A stretch of DNA of 64,000 bases from CAVXHV01 sp963761445 (GTDB lineage Bacteria; Planctomycetota; Planctomycetia; Isosphaerales; Isosphaeraceae): the NCBI GenBank assembly GCA_963761445.1, contig CAVXHV010000018.1, positions 62,001 through 126,000 on the forward strand, given 5' to 3'. The notes below the pieces were generated by a model. That model was not told the origin of the DNA and made no database searches. It was given only the letters and a program-made list of their open reading frames with translations. This document shows, one piece after another, positions 35,297 to 43,943 of the stretch (within the stretch, counting starts at the first letter, position 1; the number at the start of each line of letters is the position of its first letter). Made by a program: the position numbers and the translations under genes.

Positions 35297-36310
35297 CGCG
35301 GCGACGCCTCGCGCGTAGGGATCGGCGTATTCCTCGCGGCCTTCGCCGCATCTGCGGTCGCCGGCGGGGTCTATGCGGAGGGGTTCCACGGCCTCGCGTT
35401 CGGCTGGGTCGGCTATCTGCGGCGGGTGTTGCCCCGGGTCCGCGTGAACGGCGACGGCGTGGCCACCGGGGTCGTTTGCCTCTTGCTGTTCACGGCCGGC
35501 TTGCACGGGTTCCTTCGCTGGCTATCGGCCGGCGTCTGCCGGGCATCCGGGATCTCACCTCGACCTTGGTCGTGGCGACGGACGCTCGCGATTGTCACGC
35601 TCATCATGCTCATGTTCGCCGTTGGCGTCGCGGCAACTGGTATCGCGCACCAAGCTGGTTGGCTCATCGCCTCGAGAAGGCGGCTCGTCGAAACGCGTAC
35701 GGTGCTCGACGGCCAGGGCGCCAACCGACCGTCGGATCTCCGTCTCCGCGAGATCGCCGGGAACGCGGCCATGTTCTGTGTCCGATCGTCCGACGTCACC
35801 GACCCGCACTTTGACGAGCCGTCCCCCGCGCGGAGCTGGCAGACGCGGTTGCTCCCGTATTTCGACTTTCCCTCCCTGCTTGGCGGCGAGCTCGACAATA
35901 CCCGGCCGTGGAACCACCCGGCGAACTCGGCCTACTTCCGGGGCGTCGTCCCCGGCTTCCTGAACCCCGAAGTTGGGGTCGTCCGGAGTCCGGAGGGGTA
36001 CGCGCTGAGTCATTATGCCGGGAATGTTCATGTGCTGGGGCGTTATCCCAGACTTCACGAGGACGAGCTAACCGCTGGCAGGTCGAACACGATCCTCGCA
36101 GGCGAGATGGCGACGAGGTTCAAACCCTGGGGCGACCCCTCAAACCTCGTCGACCCGGGCCTGGGTATCAACCAATCGCCCGAAGGGTTCGGCGGCCCGA
36201 CCCGTCAGCGGGCCTATTTCGGGTTCGCCGACGGGTCCGTCCGGTCATTCAGCGCGTTGACCGACCCGGAGATCCTCCGGCGGCTGAGCGGTCCCAGGTC
36301 CGGGCGGTGA
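35293..36310 (+). CDS. DUF1559-like (H-X9-DG type) membrane protein, probable frameshift near the start
   Basis: A reconstructed 338 aa from ATG 35293. After about seven codons (MTRRRLA) the frame must move by one base near 35315 to read VGIGVFLAAFAASAVAGGVY, and then continues without a break to 36310. Segments VCLLLFTAGLHGFLRWL and LAIVTLIMLMFAVGVAATGI are membrane-like. The soluble part ends AYFGFADGSVRSFSALTDPE, the FADGSVR signature of DUF1559 proteins, though the usual N-terminal pilin-like helix is not evident. Its end overlaps a minus-strand gene by about 97 bases. Coupled to the preceding gene; function unknown. Confidence 0.55.
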
Positions 36311-36495
36311 GGTTCCCTCGGGCAACGCATCTCTGATCGCTCACTTTCGATCCACTCCCGCTCTCCATACGGCTGCAAGAAGAAGATCGCCAGCGCGGAA
36401 ATCCCCAGTAGCGCCGCGATTCCAATTGCCGCCAGCACCCCCGGCACAGCTCGCCGCAATCCCCAACCTGGACTTTCGAATCGTCCCCGTGTCAC
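36214..36495 (-). CDS. Small membrane protein at the end of the ExbB/ExbD operon
   Basis: 93 aa. Its ATG (36495) overlaps the stop of the GYF-ExbD gene (ATGA), indicating coupling. A single membrane segment, VLAAIGIAALLGISALAIFF, follows a short basic N-terminus. The C-terminal 30 or so residues are encoded opposite the end of the DUF1559-like gene; this antisense overlap is unusual and could mean the original 3' end was replaced. Not recognised. Confidence 0.5.
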   Translation of the reverse strand: MTRGRFESPGWGLRRAVPGVLAAIGIAALLGISALAIFFLQPYGEREWIESERSEMRCPREPHRPDLGPLSRRRISGSVNALNDRTDPSANPK

Positions 36496-37742
36496 GGCGG
36501 CGCCGCGGGCGTCGCCGGTGCCGTCGGTGCCGTCAGCATGCCCGGCGCCGGGCCCTGCGGAGCGTTGGGCTTGGCGATCACGATATTCATGCCGATTTCG
36601 TGCGCGGCATCGATCACGAGCACGCAGTGGCGGTGCTTGGTCGCATAGTCGGCCGAGAGCAGCATCGACTTGCGGCCGGTCTTATCACGCGCCGTGCGCA
36701 GCCGCTCCACGATCGCTTCCATGGAATTGCCCACCGGCTCTCGATCGATCTTCACGCCGCCGGTCCCGTCCACCTCGACAAGAACGTTGTCCTCCTGAAG
36801 GTCATCGAGCGACCTTCCCTGCGCCACGGCCGTGGGCGCCTGTTCCTGCGATGGCTTGGGGATTTCGAGCGTTTTGTACAGAACGGTTGTTGCCGTGACC
36901 ATGAAGAACAACACAAGCTGAAACGCCACGTCGACCATCGGAGCTAAATCCAGCTCCTCGACGGTCGCCGGCCCGCTCCGCGAGAGCGAGAGGTCTCCCT
37001 CTTCTTCCTCCTCCGGTCCGTCCGGAATGTCGTCCCAGCCTCGTGCATCGATGACCGGAAGGGCCACTCGGCTAGGTTGGGCTGAAAGGTCCACGTCCGC
37101 ATCGTCATCATCCAGAAGTGCGGTCGGAATCGCGGGATCGTCCTCGTCATCGACCAGTGCAGTCGGAATCGCGGGATCGCCTTCGTCATCGAGAATCTCG
37201 AGGCCTCCGGAAGCCCCGGCCTGTTTGTCCTCTTCGCCGAAATCGTCATCGTCTTCTTCGACTTCTTCCGCCCAGAGCCACCCTCCCGGAGGTTCCGGCT
37301 CAGTGGCTTTGGGCCCGCGCTCGGGCGGCTCTGGCGCCCGCGACTGATCGTTGATGACCGGGAAAGCCACGTCGGAATCGGCACCGAGTTGAGCGAAGTC
37401 CGGTGCGCGCGAGGTGGCCGGAGAATCCGAGCCCGCCGGTCCGAAATCATCCGATTCAACCTCGTAATCGGAGAGTGGGGGCGGCCCAGCCGCGGCTTGC
37501 GGAACCGGAACCGGAACCGGAGTCGAGACCGGCGCGGTCTGGCCGAGCTCAGCGGAAGCCGGTGCCGGCTGGGTGAGCTCCGGCATGTCGGCGAGGCGCG
37601 TCCAGGCGACGGCAGTGCCCGCTGGACGGACCAGGTCGTCATCGCCTAGCTCACCGCGTTTGAAAGCCCGCCGTATTGCCGCCGGCTCGAGCCCGCGCTC
37701 GACCTCGAGACGGTCTGAATGGAAGACATCCCAGTTCGCCAA
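36492..37742 (-). CDS. ExbD/TolR-type protein with N-terminal GYF-like domain
   Basis: 416 aa from a TTG at 37742, preceded by GGAGGG. Residues 1-55 look like a GYF_2 domain (RAFKRGELGDDDLVRPAGTA). A long acidic, Pro-rich linker (55-260) follows, including two exact-length tandem copies of a 13-residue unit DPAIPTAL. The last about 150 residues are ExbD/TolR: LDLAPMVDVAFQLVLFFMVT with the conserved Asp in the membrane segment, VDGTGGVKIDREPVG and VLVIDAAHEIGMNIVIAKP. It acts with the upstream ExbB and ExbD in a proton-motive-force transducer. No TonB gene is seen nearby. Confidence 0.85.
   Translation of the reverse strand: MANWDVFHSDRLEVERGLEPAAIRRAFKRGELGDDDLVRPAGTAVAWTRLADMPELTQPAPASAELGQTAPVSTPVPVPVPQAAAGPPPLSDYEVESDDFGPAGSDSPATSRAPDFAQLGADSDVAFPVINDQSRAPEPPERGPKATEPEPPGGWLWAEEVEEDDDDFGEEDKQAGASGGLEILDDEGDPAIPTALVDDEDDPAIPTALLDDDDADVDLSAQPSRVALPVIDARGWDDIPDGPEEEEEGDLSLSRSGPATVEELDLAPMVDVAFQLVLFFMVTATTVLYKTLEIPKPSQEQAPTAVAQGRSLDDLQEDNVLVEVDGTGGVKIDREPVGNSMEAIVERLRTARDKTGRKSMLLSADYATKHRHCVLVIDAAHEIGMNIVIAKPNAPQGPAPGMLTAPTAPATPAAPP
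37117..37194 (-). repeat. Two tandem copies of a 39-bp coding repeat
   Basis: Units 37117-37155 and 37156-37194 each start (plus strand) AGTGC(G/A)GTCGGAATCGCG and encode DDExDPAIPTAL(V/L) in the acidic linker of the GYF-ExbD protein. Few substitutions separate the copies, so the duplication is fairly recent. Confidence 0.8.
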
Positions 37743-37791
37743 TCGGCCCTCCGCGAATCTCGTCGAAATCTGAGCCGCGCGCCGTTATCCA

Positions 37792-38223
37792 TCAACCGCG
37801 CGGCTCCTGAACGCCCAGGTGAACCGTGATCCCTTCGACTTGCCCAACAGCGCCGACGACCTTGACGATCTCACCATGCGGAACATCCCCGTCGGCCTGG
37901 ATGACCACCTTCTTCCGACCTTCCTTCGCCCCGTCGGCTACGGCCTTCCTCGCCTGCTCGAGCGTGACCGTCGGTCCTTCGCCGATGCCGAGCAGGAGGG
38001 TCGTCTCATTCCCCGGGCCCGAGGGCTTGGTCATGCTGAGAAACGTCGCGGCAGTCTCCTCGACCCCGATTCCATGCCGCGCAGGCGGCACATCCACCTT
38101 CTCGCCGCCGGTCATCTGCACCGAGAACAACATGAACGTCATCAATTGAAATACGACGTCCACCATCGGGGTCATGTCGATGTGTTCGTTCCGATCCTCG
38201 TTGTCGTCGCGGCGAAACAGCAT
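37792..38223 (-). CDS. exbD: Biopolymer transport protein ExbD/TolR
   Basis: 143 aa from ATG 38223. Standard family layout: short charged cytoplasmic N-terminus, NEHIDMTPMVDVVFQLMTFM with the conserved Asp in the single membrane helix, then a periplasmic domain ending QVEGITVHLGVQEP. It follows the ExbB-type gene by 18 bases and precedes the GYF-ExbD gene by 49 bases, so two ExbD-like subunits are encoded with one ExbB. Substrate unknown. Confidence 0.88.
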   Translation of the reverse strand: MLFRRDDNEDRNEHIDMTPMVDVVFQLMTFMLFSVQMTGGEKVDVPPARHGIGVEETAATFLSMTKPSGPGNETTLLLGIGEGPTVTLEQARKAVADGAKEGRKKVVIQADGDVPHGEIVKVVGAVGQVEGITVHLGVQEPRG

Positions 38224-38241
38224 GGCGGTCCCAGACCTCTA

Positions 38242-38871
38242 TTATTTCTTGGGTTCCAGAATTTCAAGCACGTCGGAAAGCTGGCGCTCGGTTCGGTCAC
38301 GCAGCCGGCGCAGCCGTGCGTGCACGTCGTTGCCAATCAGCATCATCGGATTGGCGATCAACAGCCCCGCCCCGGTGGCCCAGAGCGCCAGACTGATGTC
38401 CGTGGCCAGGGCATGAGGGTCTGCCTTCTCGGAACCGCCGATGCGGCCGAATGCCGCGATCATGCTGGCCACGGTCCCCACCAGTCCCAGCAGCGGGCCC
38501 ATCCGCACGATGGTCGAAATCGAACCCAGGCGGTTCTCCATCCCCGCAATGACTTCGCTATGAAACTCCGTCACAACCAATTGCTTGATTTTGGCCAGCC
38601 CCTTGCCCCGATTTCGCAGCGCCACCCCAACAAGCTGCGCCAGCGCCGTATGCCATTGCGGCGGGCTCTGACAGAGGTTCAGCGCCTGGTCATAACGCTT
38701 AGCCCCGCACAGATCGCGAAGCTGGTCGATGAATTGCTCCGGCTCGTGAATCGTTTTTTTCATGAGCGTACGGTACAAAAGAATGCCGTTGTACACGCCC
38801 CAAACCGCCAGGCCCGCAAGCGCGGCGTAGATGACGTAACCGAATGCATCAATTATCTTTGTGACCATCAT
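38242..38871 (-). CDS. exbB: MotA/TolQ/ExbB-type proton channel protein
   Basis: 209 aa from ATG 38871 (MMVTKIIDAFGYVIYAALAG); the frame is open far upstream but that part is not family-like. Membrane segment 1 is near the start. The conserved core is LGSISTIVRMGPLLGLVGTV and ASMIAAFGRIGG, followed by ALATDISLALWATGAGLLIA with the typical Thr and Gly residues. Forms the inner-membrane motor with the ExbD proteins encoded downstream. Promoter presumably in 38872-39222. Confidence 0.85.
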   Translation of the reverse strand: MMVTKIIDAFGYVIYAALAGLAVWGVYNGILLYRTLMKKTIHEPEQFIDQLRDLCGAKRYDQALNLCQSPPQWHTALAQLVGVALRNRGKGLAKIKQLVVTEFHSEVIAGMENRLGSISTIVRMGPLLGLVGTVASMIAAFGRIGGSEKADPHALATDISLALWATGAGLLIANPMMLIGNDVHARLRRLRDRTERQLSDVLEILEPKK

Positions 38872-39222
38872 GGCAGGAAGTTCCCCACAGACGTCGCCGA
38901 AGAAAAGCCAAGCTCGAAAACGAGACGCACACGACAACACGCTACTGAGTGTTCGCGCAAACGCAATACCCCGCTCTCGTTCTAGTTTATTGTGCCGGGG
39001 TGTACCCGCGAGGGCAAGGGCTGAGCCTGCCTGTGACGCGCCCGTATCCGAACCATGCACCGTTCCCAACGAGGCGTCCCTCGACAGGTGAAGCGTCACT
39101 CCGTTTGTTTAAAGCCTTGCCACGCTTCGCCCGGCGCGCGAGAATGGTCTTAACTGTACTGGCGATCGCTTTCCCGCACCGCAGCGCCGTCGGATTCCCG
39201 TAGGCTCTTCGAGTTTTTGCCC
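38872..39222. other. Divergent intergenic region between exbB and the receiver-HATPase gene
   Basis: About 350 bases without a credible gene; open frames continue from exbB only by lack of stops. It should carry the two divergent promoters, but no clear -35/-10 pair or dyad is seen. Confidence 0.4.
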
Positions 39223-40095
39223 ATGCCGCGCACCGTTCTGGTCGTCGAAGATGAGCGCGACACCAACGACATTCTGGCCGGTCTCGTGCAGGCGCGTAAT
39301 TTCCAACCGATCCAGGTTTTTACGGGCGTGGAAGCTCTGGAAGCGGTCGCCGAGCATAAGCCCGATCTGATTCTCCTGGACCTCATGCTCGAGGACTTGA
39401 GCGGCTTCGAGCTGTGCGACCGGCTCAAACGCGCTCGCGAAACAAATCTCATTCCCATCGTGATGGTCACCGCCATGCACGATGCGCATCACCGCGCGGC
39501 AGGCGTGCGTGTCGGCGCCAACGGCTACTTGACCAAGCCGTTCACAAAAGAGCAGCTCTACGAGACCATGGATGCCGCACTCGCCTGGAACGAAGAGCAC
39601 AACAAGCGCGGTACCACAGGCGAAATCAATTTCGACGTGCGCAGCGAGCTCACCTACCTTTCGGAGGCCAGCGACATGCTGGCCGACTTGTTCGCACACA
39701 CACCCTTGACCGATCGACACATCAAGGACCTGAAACAAGCCATCATGGAGATGGGTGGGAACGCAATCGAGTGGGGTCACCGCAAGAACGCCGATCTCGT
39801 TCTTCGAATCACCTATCGCATCAACCCTTCTTCGATCACCCTGATCATCACCGACCAGGGTCCTGGTTTTAACCCGCGCAATCTCCCGCACGCAGCCTCG
39901 GACGAAGACCCGATCGGCCATATCGAGATCCGCAACGAGCTAGGCCTTCGCGAAGGAGGCTTCGGAATCATGCTCGCTCGCGGACTTGTCGACGAATTCC
40001 GCTACAACAAGCTGGGCAACGAGGTGACGCTCGTCAAGCACTTCGACCCGGTGCGCACGCCCCAGATCGACACGCCCGTCGAGCCGGCCCACTGA
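39223..40095 (+). CDS. Response-regulator receiver fused to an RsbW-like HATPase domain
   Basis: 290 aa from ATG 39223; a TTG six bases upstream is in frame. Residues 1-120 form a receiver: VLVVEDERDT acidic pocket, LILLDLMLED with the phospho-acceptor Asp, IVMVTAMH and YLTKPF with the conserved Lys. Residues about 150-285 form a HATPase_c_2 domain like the serine kinase RsbW: IKDLKQAIMEMGGNAIEWGH (N-box), ITDQGPGFNP (G1) and GGFGIMLARGLVDEFRYN (G2). The likely output is phosphorylation of, or binding to, an anti-anti-sigma or similar partner, controlled by Asp phosphorylation. No partner kinase or STAS protein is adjacent. Confidence 0.88.
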   Translation: MPRTVLVVEDERDTNDILAGLVQARNFQPIQVFTGVEALEAVAEHKPDLILLDLMLEDLSGFELCDRLKRARETNLIPIVMVTAMHDAHHRAAGVRVGANGYLTKPFTKEQLYETMDAALAWNEEHNKRGTTGEINFDVRSELTYLSEASDMLADLFAHTPLTDRHIKDLKQAIMEMGGNAIEWGHRKNADLVLRITYRINPSSITLIITDQGPGFNPRNLPHAASDEDPIGHIEIRNELGLREGGFGIMLARGLVDEFRYNKLGNEVTLVKHFDPVRTPQIDTPVEPAH

Positions 40096-40810
40096 TTCGC
40101 ACGCTCATCGTTCCGGATTGGCGGTCGTTGCACCGGGGCTCACTCGCCCCTTGCGCGTGTGCGCTTCCGCTGGGACGGTGGCTCGATCGGGTCGATTTGC
40201 GAGCCGATCGGCGCGGGCTTCGGCCCGCACTGCCGCCGGCTGATCGCACCCCTCGTCCCGGGCCGTTTTCCATCGCCATCATCAGGGCCGCTTCATCCTC
40301 AAATCCGGGCATGAACCCGAATTCGCCCCATTGGTGTTGCCCCAAACCGGCGCCGTTCTGCAGCGGATCACCAGCGAAAGCGGCTTGATCACCGGGCAGC
40401 GGCCCGGCCCGGCCCTGGAGAACGGGTGCCTGTGCCTGTGCCGCGGCGTTCATGCCGTTCCCAACCTGGACACCGCTCTCGTAACCTTCGTCGCCGATGA
40501 CGCCGTTCATTCCGGCGGCGGCGCCCGCTCCGAATCCCCCGAATCCTCCTCCCGGGAACTGTCCGCCGACCGCACCGCCGGGGAACGAGAAGGTCTGGAT
40601 GTTGTTGAGGTCGTTGAAAAACGCATTGACGCTCAGCCGCACATATCGCCGGTCAGCCGAAACAGCCGGCGTGATGGTCATCGTCACGCCGCTGGGTATC
40701 GCGCCGATTTCCGGCGTGTAAGCGATCTGCGCGTGCACCGGCCTCTGCAGACACATAGCGAGCGCGAAAAGACTCAGAGCACAGCTCATCATCCGTTTCA
40801 TTGCTGTCAT
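40034..40810 (-). CDS. Secreted Gly-rich protein with secretin-like segment
   Basis: 258 aa from about ATG 40810 (MTAMKRMMSCALSLFALAMC), a signal peptide ending VHAQ. Next comes GVTMTITPAVSADRRYVRLS and FNDLNNIQTFSFPGG, resembling the C-terminal beta-strand region of secretin-type proteins found in planctomycetes, then a Gly-rich stretch (GGQFPGGGFGGFGAGAAAGM). From about 40265 towards the end the frame is Arg/Ser-rich and overlaps the receiver gene; another frame here ends at 40107 without overlap, so a late indel is possible. Function unknown. Confidence 0.55.
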   Translation of the reverse strand: MTAMKRMMSCALSLFALAMCLQRPVHAQIAYTPEIGAIPSGVTMTITPAVSADRRYVRLSVNAFFNDLNNIQTFSFPGGAVGGQFPGGGFGGFGAGAAAGMNGVIGDEGYESGVQVGNGMNAAAQAQAPVLQGRAGPLPGDQAAFAGDPLQNGAGLGQHQWGEFGFMPGFEDEAALMMAMENGPGRGVRSAGGSAGRSPRRSARKSTRSSHRPSGSAHAQGASEPRCNDRQSGTMSVRISGPARRACRSGACAPGRSA

Positions 40811-41011
40811 CATCGGCCTCGGCTTTCCCGGCCATGAATTCCGATCCGCGCGAGGTGCCGTTTCGCACGCTTTCGTCAACCGGCGCAACCACCACTAGTA
40901 TGACGCTTCCTCGCCCGGATGAGAAGAGCCATCCCGGCAGCGACAGTGTCCGACTCAAGTTCTTGCTCTCGACTGGCGCGAAATGCACCAGCATGAATGC
41001 CGCTCCTGACC

Positions 41012-42322
41012 TCAGCCCCGCTTCAGCGCCCCGGCATCGTACACGGCGGTCGAACCGAGTTGTTCCTCGATCCGCAGAAGCTGGTTGTACTTGGCGATGC
41101 GGTCCGAGCGGCTCAGGCTGCCGGTCTTGATCTGGCCGCAGTTGGTTGCGACGGCGATGTCGGCGATCGTGGTGTCTTCGGTTTCACCCGAACGGTGCGA
41201 CATCACGCTCGTCCACCCGGCGCGCTTGGCCATCTCGACGGCTTCGAGGGTCTCGGTCAGCGTGCCGATCTGGTTGACCTTGATCAGGATGCTGTTCGTG
41301 CACCGCTCCTTGATGCCCTTCGCCAGACGCTCGGTATTCGTGACGTAAAAGTCGTCGCCCACGACTTGGATTTTGCTTCCCAGCGATTTCGTGAGCGCGG
41401 CATAGCCCGCCCAGTCGTCCTGGTCGAGCGGATCTTCGATCGAGACGATCATGGGGTATTTCTCGACCCATGACGCAAAAAGGTCGACCATCTGCTCGCT
41501 GCTCAAGATCTTATCGGGCGCCGACTTCCAGAATTTGTATCCCTTCTTCTGACCCTCGTCGAACAGCTCCGAGCACGCCGTATCCAGCGCGATCGCGACG
41601 TCGCGGTCGCGGCCGGCCTGATATCCGGCCTTGTCGACAGCGTCCAGGATGAACTTGATCGCCTCCTCGTTGTCGAGATTCGGCGCGAAACCGCCTTCGT
41701 CTCCCACGTTGGTGTTGTGGCCGGCTTTCTTCAGGACGCTCTTGAGGTGATGAAAGATCTCCGCGACCATTCGAATGCCTTCGCGAAACGACTTCGCCCC
41801 CACCGGCATGACCATGAATTCCTGGAAGTCGATCTTGTTGTCGGCGTGCTTGCCACCGTTGATGATGTTGGCCATGGGCACGGGGAGCATCCGGGCATTG
41901 GCTCCGCCCAGATAGCGGTAAAGCGGAAGACCGTGGGCCGCCGCGGCCGCCTTGGCGGCTGCCAGGCTCACTCCCAGGATCGCATTGGCGCCTAGCTTTC
42001 CTTTGTTGGGCGTTCCGTCGGCCTCGCAGAGCGCGCGGTCCAGCCCCACCTGGTCGGCCGGATCGCGACCCATGGCCACCTTGGCAAGCACCCCGTTGAC
42101 GTTGGCCACCGCCTGGGCCACGCCTCTTCCGAGGTACCGCGTCTTGTCCCCGTCGCGGAGCTCGACCGCCTCGTAAATGCCGGTGCTTGCCCCGGAAGGA
42201 ACGCCCGCCCGGCCCAATGTGCCATCGGAAAGCACGACATCCACTTCGACGGTCGGATTGCCACGGCTGTCGAGAATCTCGCGCCTGCGCACCTTTGCGA
42301 TCGATGCTCCCTGCTGCGTCAT
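41012..42322 (-). CDS. eno: Enolase
   Basis: 436 aa from ATG 42322, full length for the family. Motifs: RREILDSRGNPTVEVDV, PSGASTGIYEAVELRDGD, GANAILGVSLAAAKAAAA, the Mg-binding VSIEDPLDQDDWAGY and VVGDDFYVTN, the catalytic SILIKVNQIGTLTETLEAV and VMSHRSGETEDTTIADIAV, and GSLSRSDRIAKYNQLLRIEE. Catalyses 2-phosphoglycerate to phosphoenolpyruvate in glycolysis. Apparently monocistronic. A GC-rich imperfect hairpin lies about 120 bases upstream (42444-42476). Confidence 0.97.
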   Translation of the reverse strand: MTQQGASIAKVRRREILDSRGNPTVEVDVVLSDGTLGRAGVPSGASTGIYEAVELRDGDKTRYLGRGVAQAVANVNGVLAKVAMGRDPADQVGLDRALCEADGTPNKGKLGANAILGVSLAAAKAAAAAHGLPLYRYLGGANARMLPVPMANIINGGKHADNKIDFQEFMVMPVGAKSFREGIRMVAEIFHHLKSVLKKAGHNTNVGDEGGFAPNLDNEEAIKFILDAVDKAGYQAGRDRDVAIALDTACSELFDEGQKKGYKFWKSAPDKILSSEQMVDLFASWVEKYPMIVSIEDPLDQDDWAGYAALTKSLGSKIQVVGDDFYVTNTERLAKGIKERCTNSILIKVNQIGTLTETLEAVEMAKRAGWTSVMSHRSGETEDTTIADIAVATNCGQIKTGSLSRSDRIAKYNQLLRIEEQLGSTAVYDAGALKRG

Positions 42323-43042
42323 GGTTATTATCGCGCTCCACCAGGTCTAATCGAGGCGGCACGACCCGCCACTCATGTCATGAAAGTGTTATCCGGCACC
42401 AGACGAGCGCGGTCAAGACCGCGGCCCGTATTCCGACCCGGCAGCGCCTGAGGCGACGGTGGCCGCCTCAAGGCGCGTAACGACCAGGCGGCTCGGGATT
42501 TAGATCACGCCGAGAGGTGTACGTCCCGTGTGTACGGCTCGTTCGGACGCTCCGGCGGCAGCCGGCGCCAACCGGGGAATCAATGCGGGGCGGCTCCGCA
42601 CCTTCTTGGTGCGAGGGTCAAGTGCTTTGTCCCGCTGAAAAAGCGGAGGCCGCCGCGCGTTGCGGCTTCATGGTGCCAGTTCTTGAGGGCGCCGATTTGT
42701 CGTCGATCGCGAAATACACGCTTTCTCGGCCCTCGTCGTCACGAGCGCCCGGGGTGCAGCCGGCTTGACACACGCGCAGTCGCGTCGCTGGCAGCGGCCC
42801 GGGCGCTCTCCTCGACCCCGACGGGTCGATCCGTCGCTCTTCCAGGAAATAAGTCCGACCGGACCCGGCCGCACACAACCAAGCGGAACCGCCTTTGAGA
42901 CGTCTCCACCGGGGCTGCGACGCGAGCGGGTCAGATCGAACCTGAGCGACATCCCGGACAGCGGCAAGCCACAAGGACTCGCGCTGGCCGGGCAATAGGG
43001 ATATCGACCCAGCACGCGCAGAGCTTGACACTCACCGCCGAT
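42323..43042. other. Intergenic region upstream of eno
   Basis: About 720 bases without a credible gene. GCGCCTGAGGCG (42444-42455) pairs with CGCCTCAAGGCGC (42464-42476) with one bulge, a hairpin that could belong to the eno leader or be a terminator. No known RNA family is recognised. Confidence 0.4.
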
Positions 43043-43910
43043 TCAACTTCTCGAAGCCTCTTGAAGCCGAAGCAGCGGCGCCACGTATTTCCGCAGAAAT
43101 AAGGGACTATCCGTGCCGAAATGACCCCCGAGATACAGCGTGGCCGCCATCCGTGGTCGCCAGTGTATCTGGCGCAGTTTGTCGTATGCCCCGCCATTGT
43201 TTTCGTTCAGTTTTCCCCCGGTCGGGGGCGCTCGAAATCCCACCAATCCCGCACCGACGCTCCGCACGCGATCGATTGTTCCGAATACCTTCGTTCCCAT
43301 CCCGAGCATGAACACATCGAGCGGCGACCAGAAAACAACCATCTTATGGCGTACCGCTCGGAGGGCCAGAGAGAGATCATATGCCGGCGAAAGCGCAGGC
43401 GCAAGCAGCACCGCCAGCTCCACTTGTTTCTCGTCAACCCGCTCGACGCGCCTTGACCACAATGCCCGCGCCTCCCGACTTTGCAACGAGGAAAACCGGA
43501 TCCATCGGCCGTTCCGCTTTGTATTGCCGAACGCTCTCAGCCAGGAGCCCGGCCTTCTCGTCGCGATTGCCGGTATTGGTCAAATCAGCATACCAGCGGC
43601 CGAAGCCGTGGCCCCAAGGAAAAACCTCGACGGCATATGGAAGCTTCTCTGCCGCCAGAACATAACGCATCGCGGTGCCGCACACGTCGAACCCGCCCAC
43701 GCCGTCGGCCACGAGCACGAGGCCCCCCGGCGTTCTGTTCCCACCTTGCCCGGCCGTCGCCGGAAGCGCGGTCCTCCCCGGCAGCGGTGGCCCATAGACC
43801 AGTCGAAGAAACGGCTCGACCACTCGAGACGTGAGCGAAGTCATTTGGCAATTCTTACCTTGAGTTGCAGCGAGCCCCGTGCCCGCAAACTTGAGGAAGC
43901 GCCCGATCAT
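43043..43910 (-). CDS. Alpha/beta-hydrolase-like protein, single-base frameshift
   Basis: Reconstructed 288 aa from ATG 43910, or ATG 43844 (MTSLTSRVVEPFLRLVYGPP). First part: GLVLVADGVGGFDVCGTAMR, FPWGHGFGRWYADL and DPVFLVAKSGGAGIVVKA, where the Ser in KSGGAG fits a nucleophile elbow. An extra base near 43448 breaks the frame; removing it reads VVKALERVDEKQVELAVLLA. Second part: PALSPAYDLSLALRAVRHKM and VFWSPLDVFMLGMGTKVFG, with an Asp in the position of a catalytic acid, ending at 43043. Catalytic assignment is tentative. It follows the diadenylate-cyclase-type gene by 33 bases. Confidence 0.6.
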
Positions 43911-43943
43911 GCCTCTCGAAACGGCCCCGCCGAAAAGCCTCGT

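Noticed and set aside
35426..36310. Start of the DUF1559-like protein at the TTG 35426
   Set aside because: Clear membrane-protein sequence continues upstream in the same frame and the preceding gene's stop overlaps ATG 35293, so a small indel near 35315 explains the data better.
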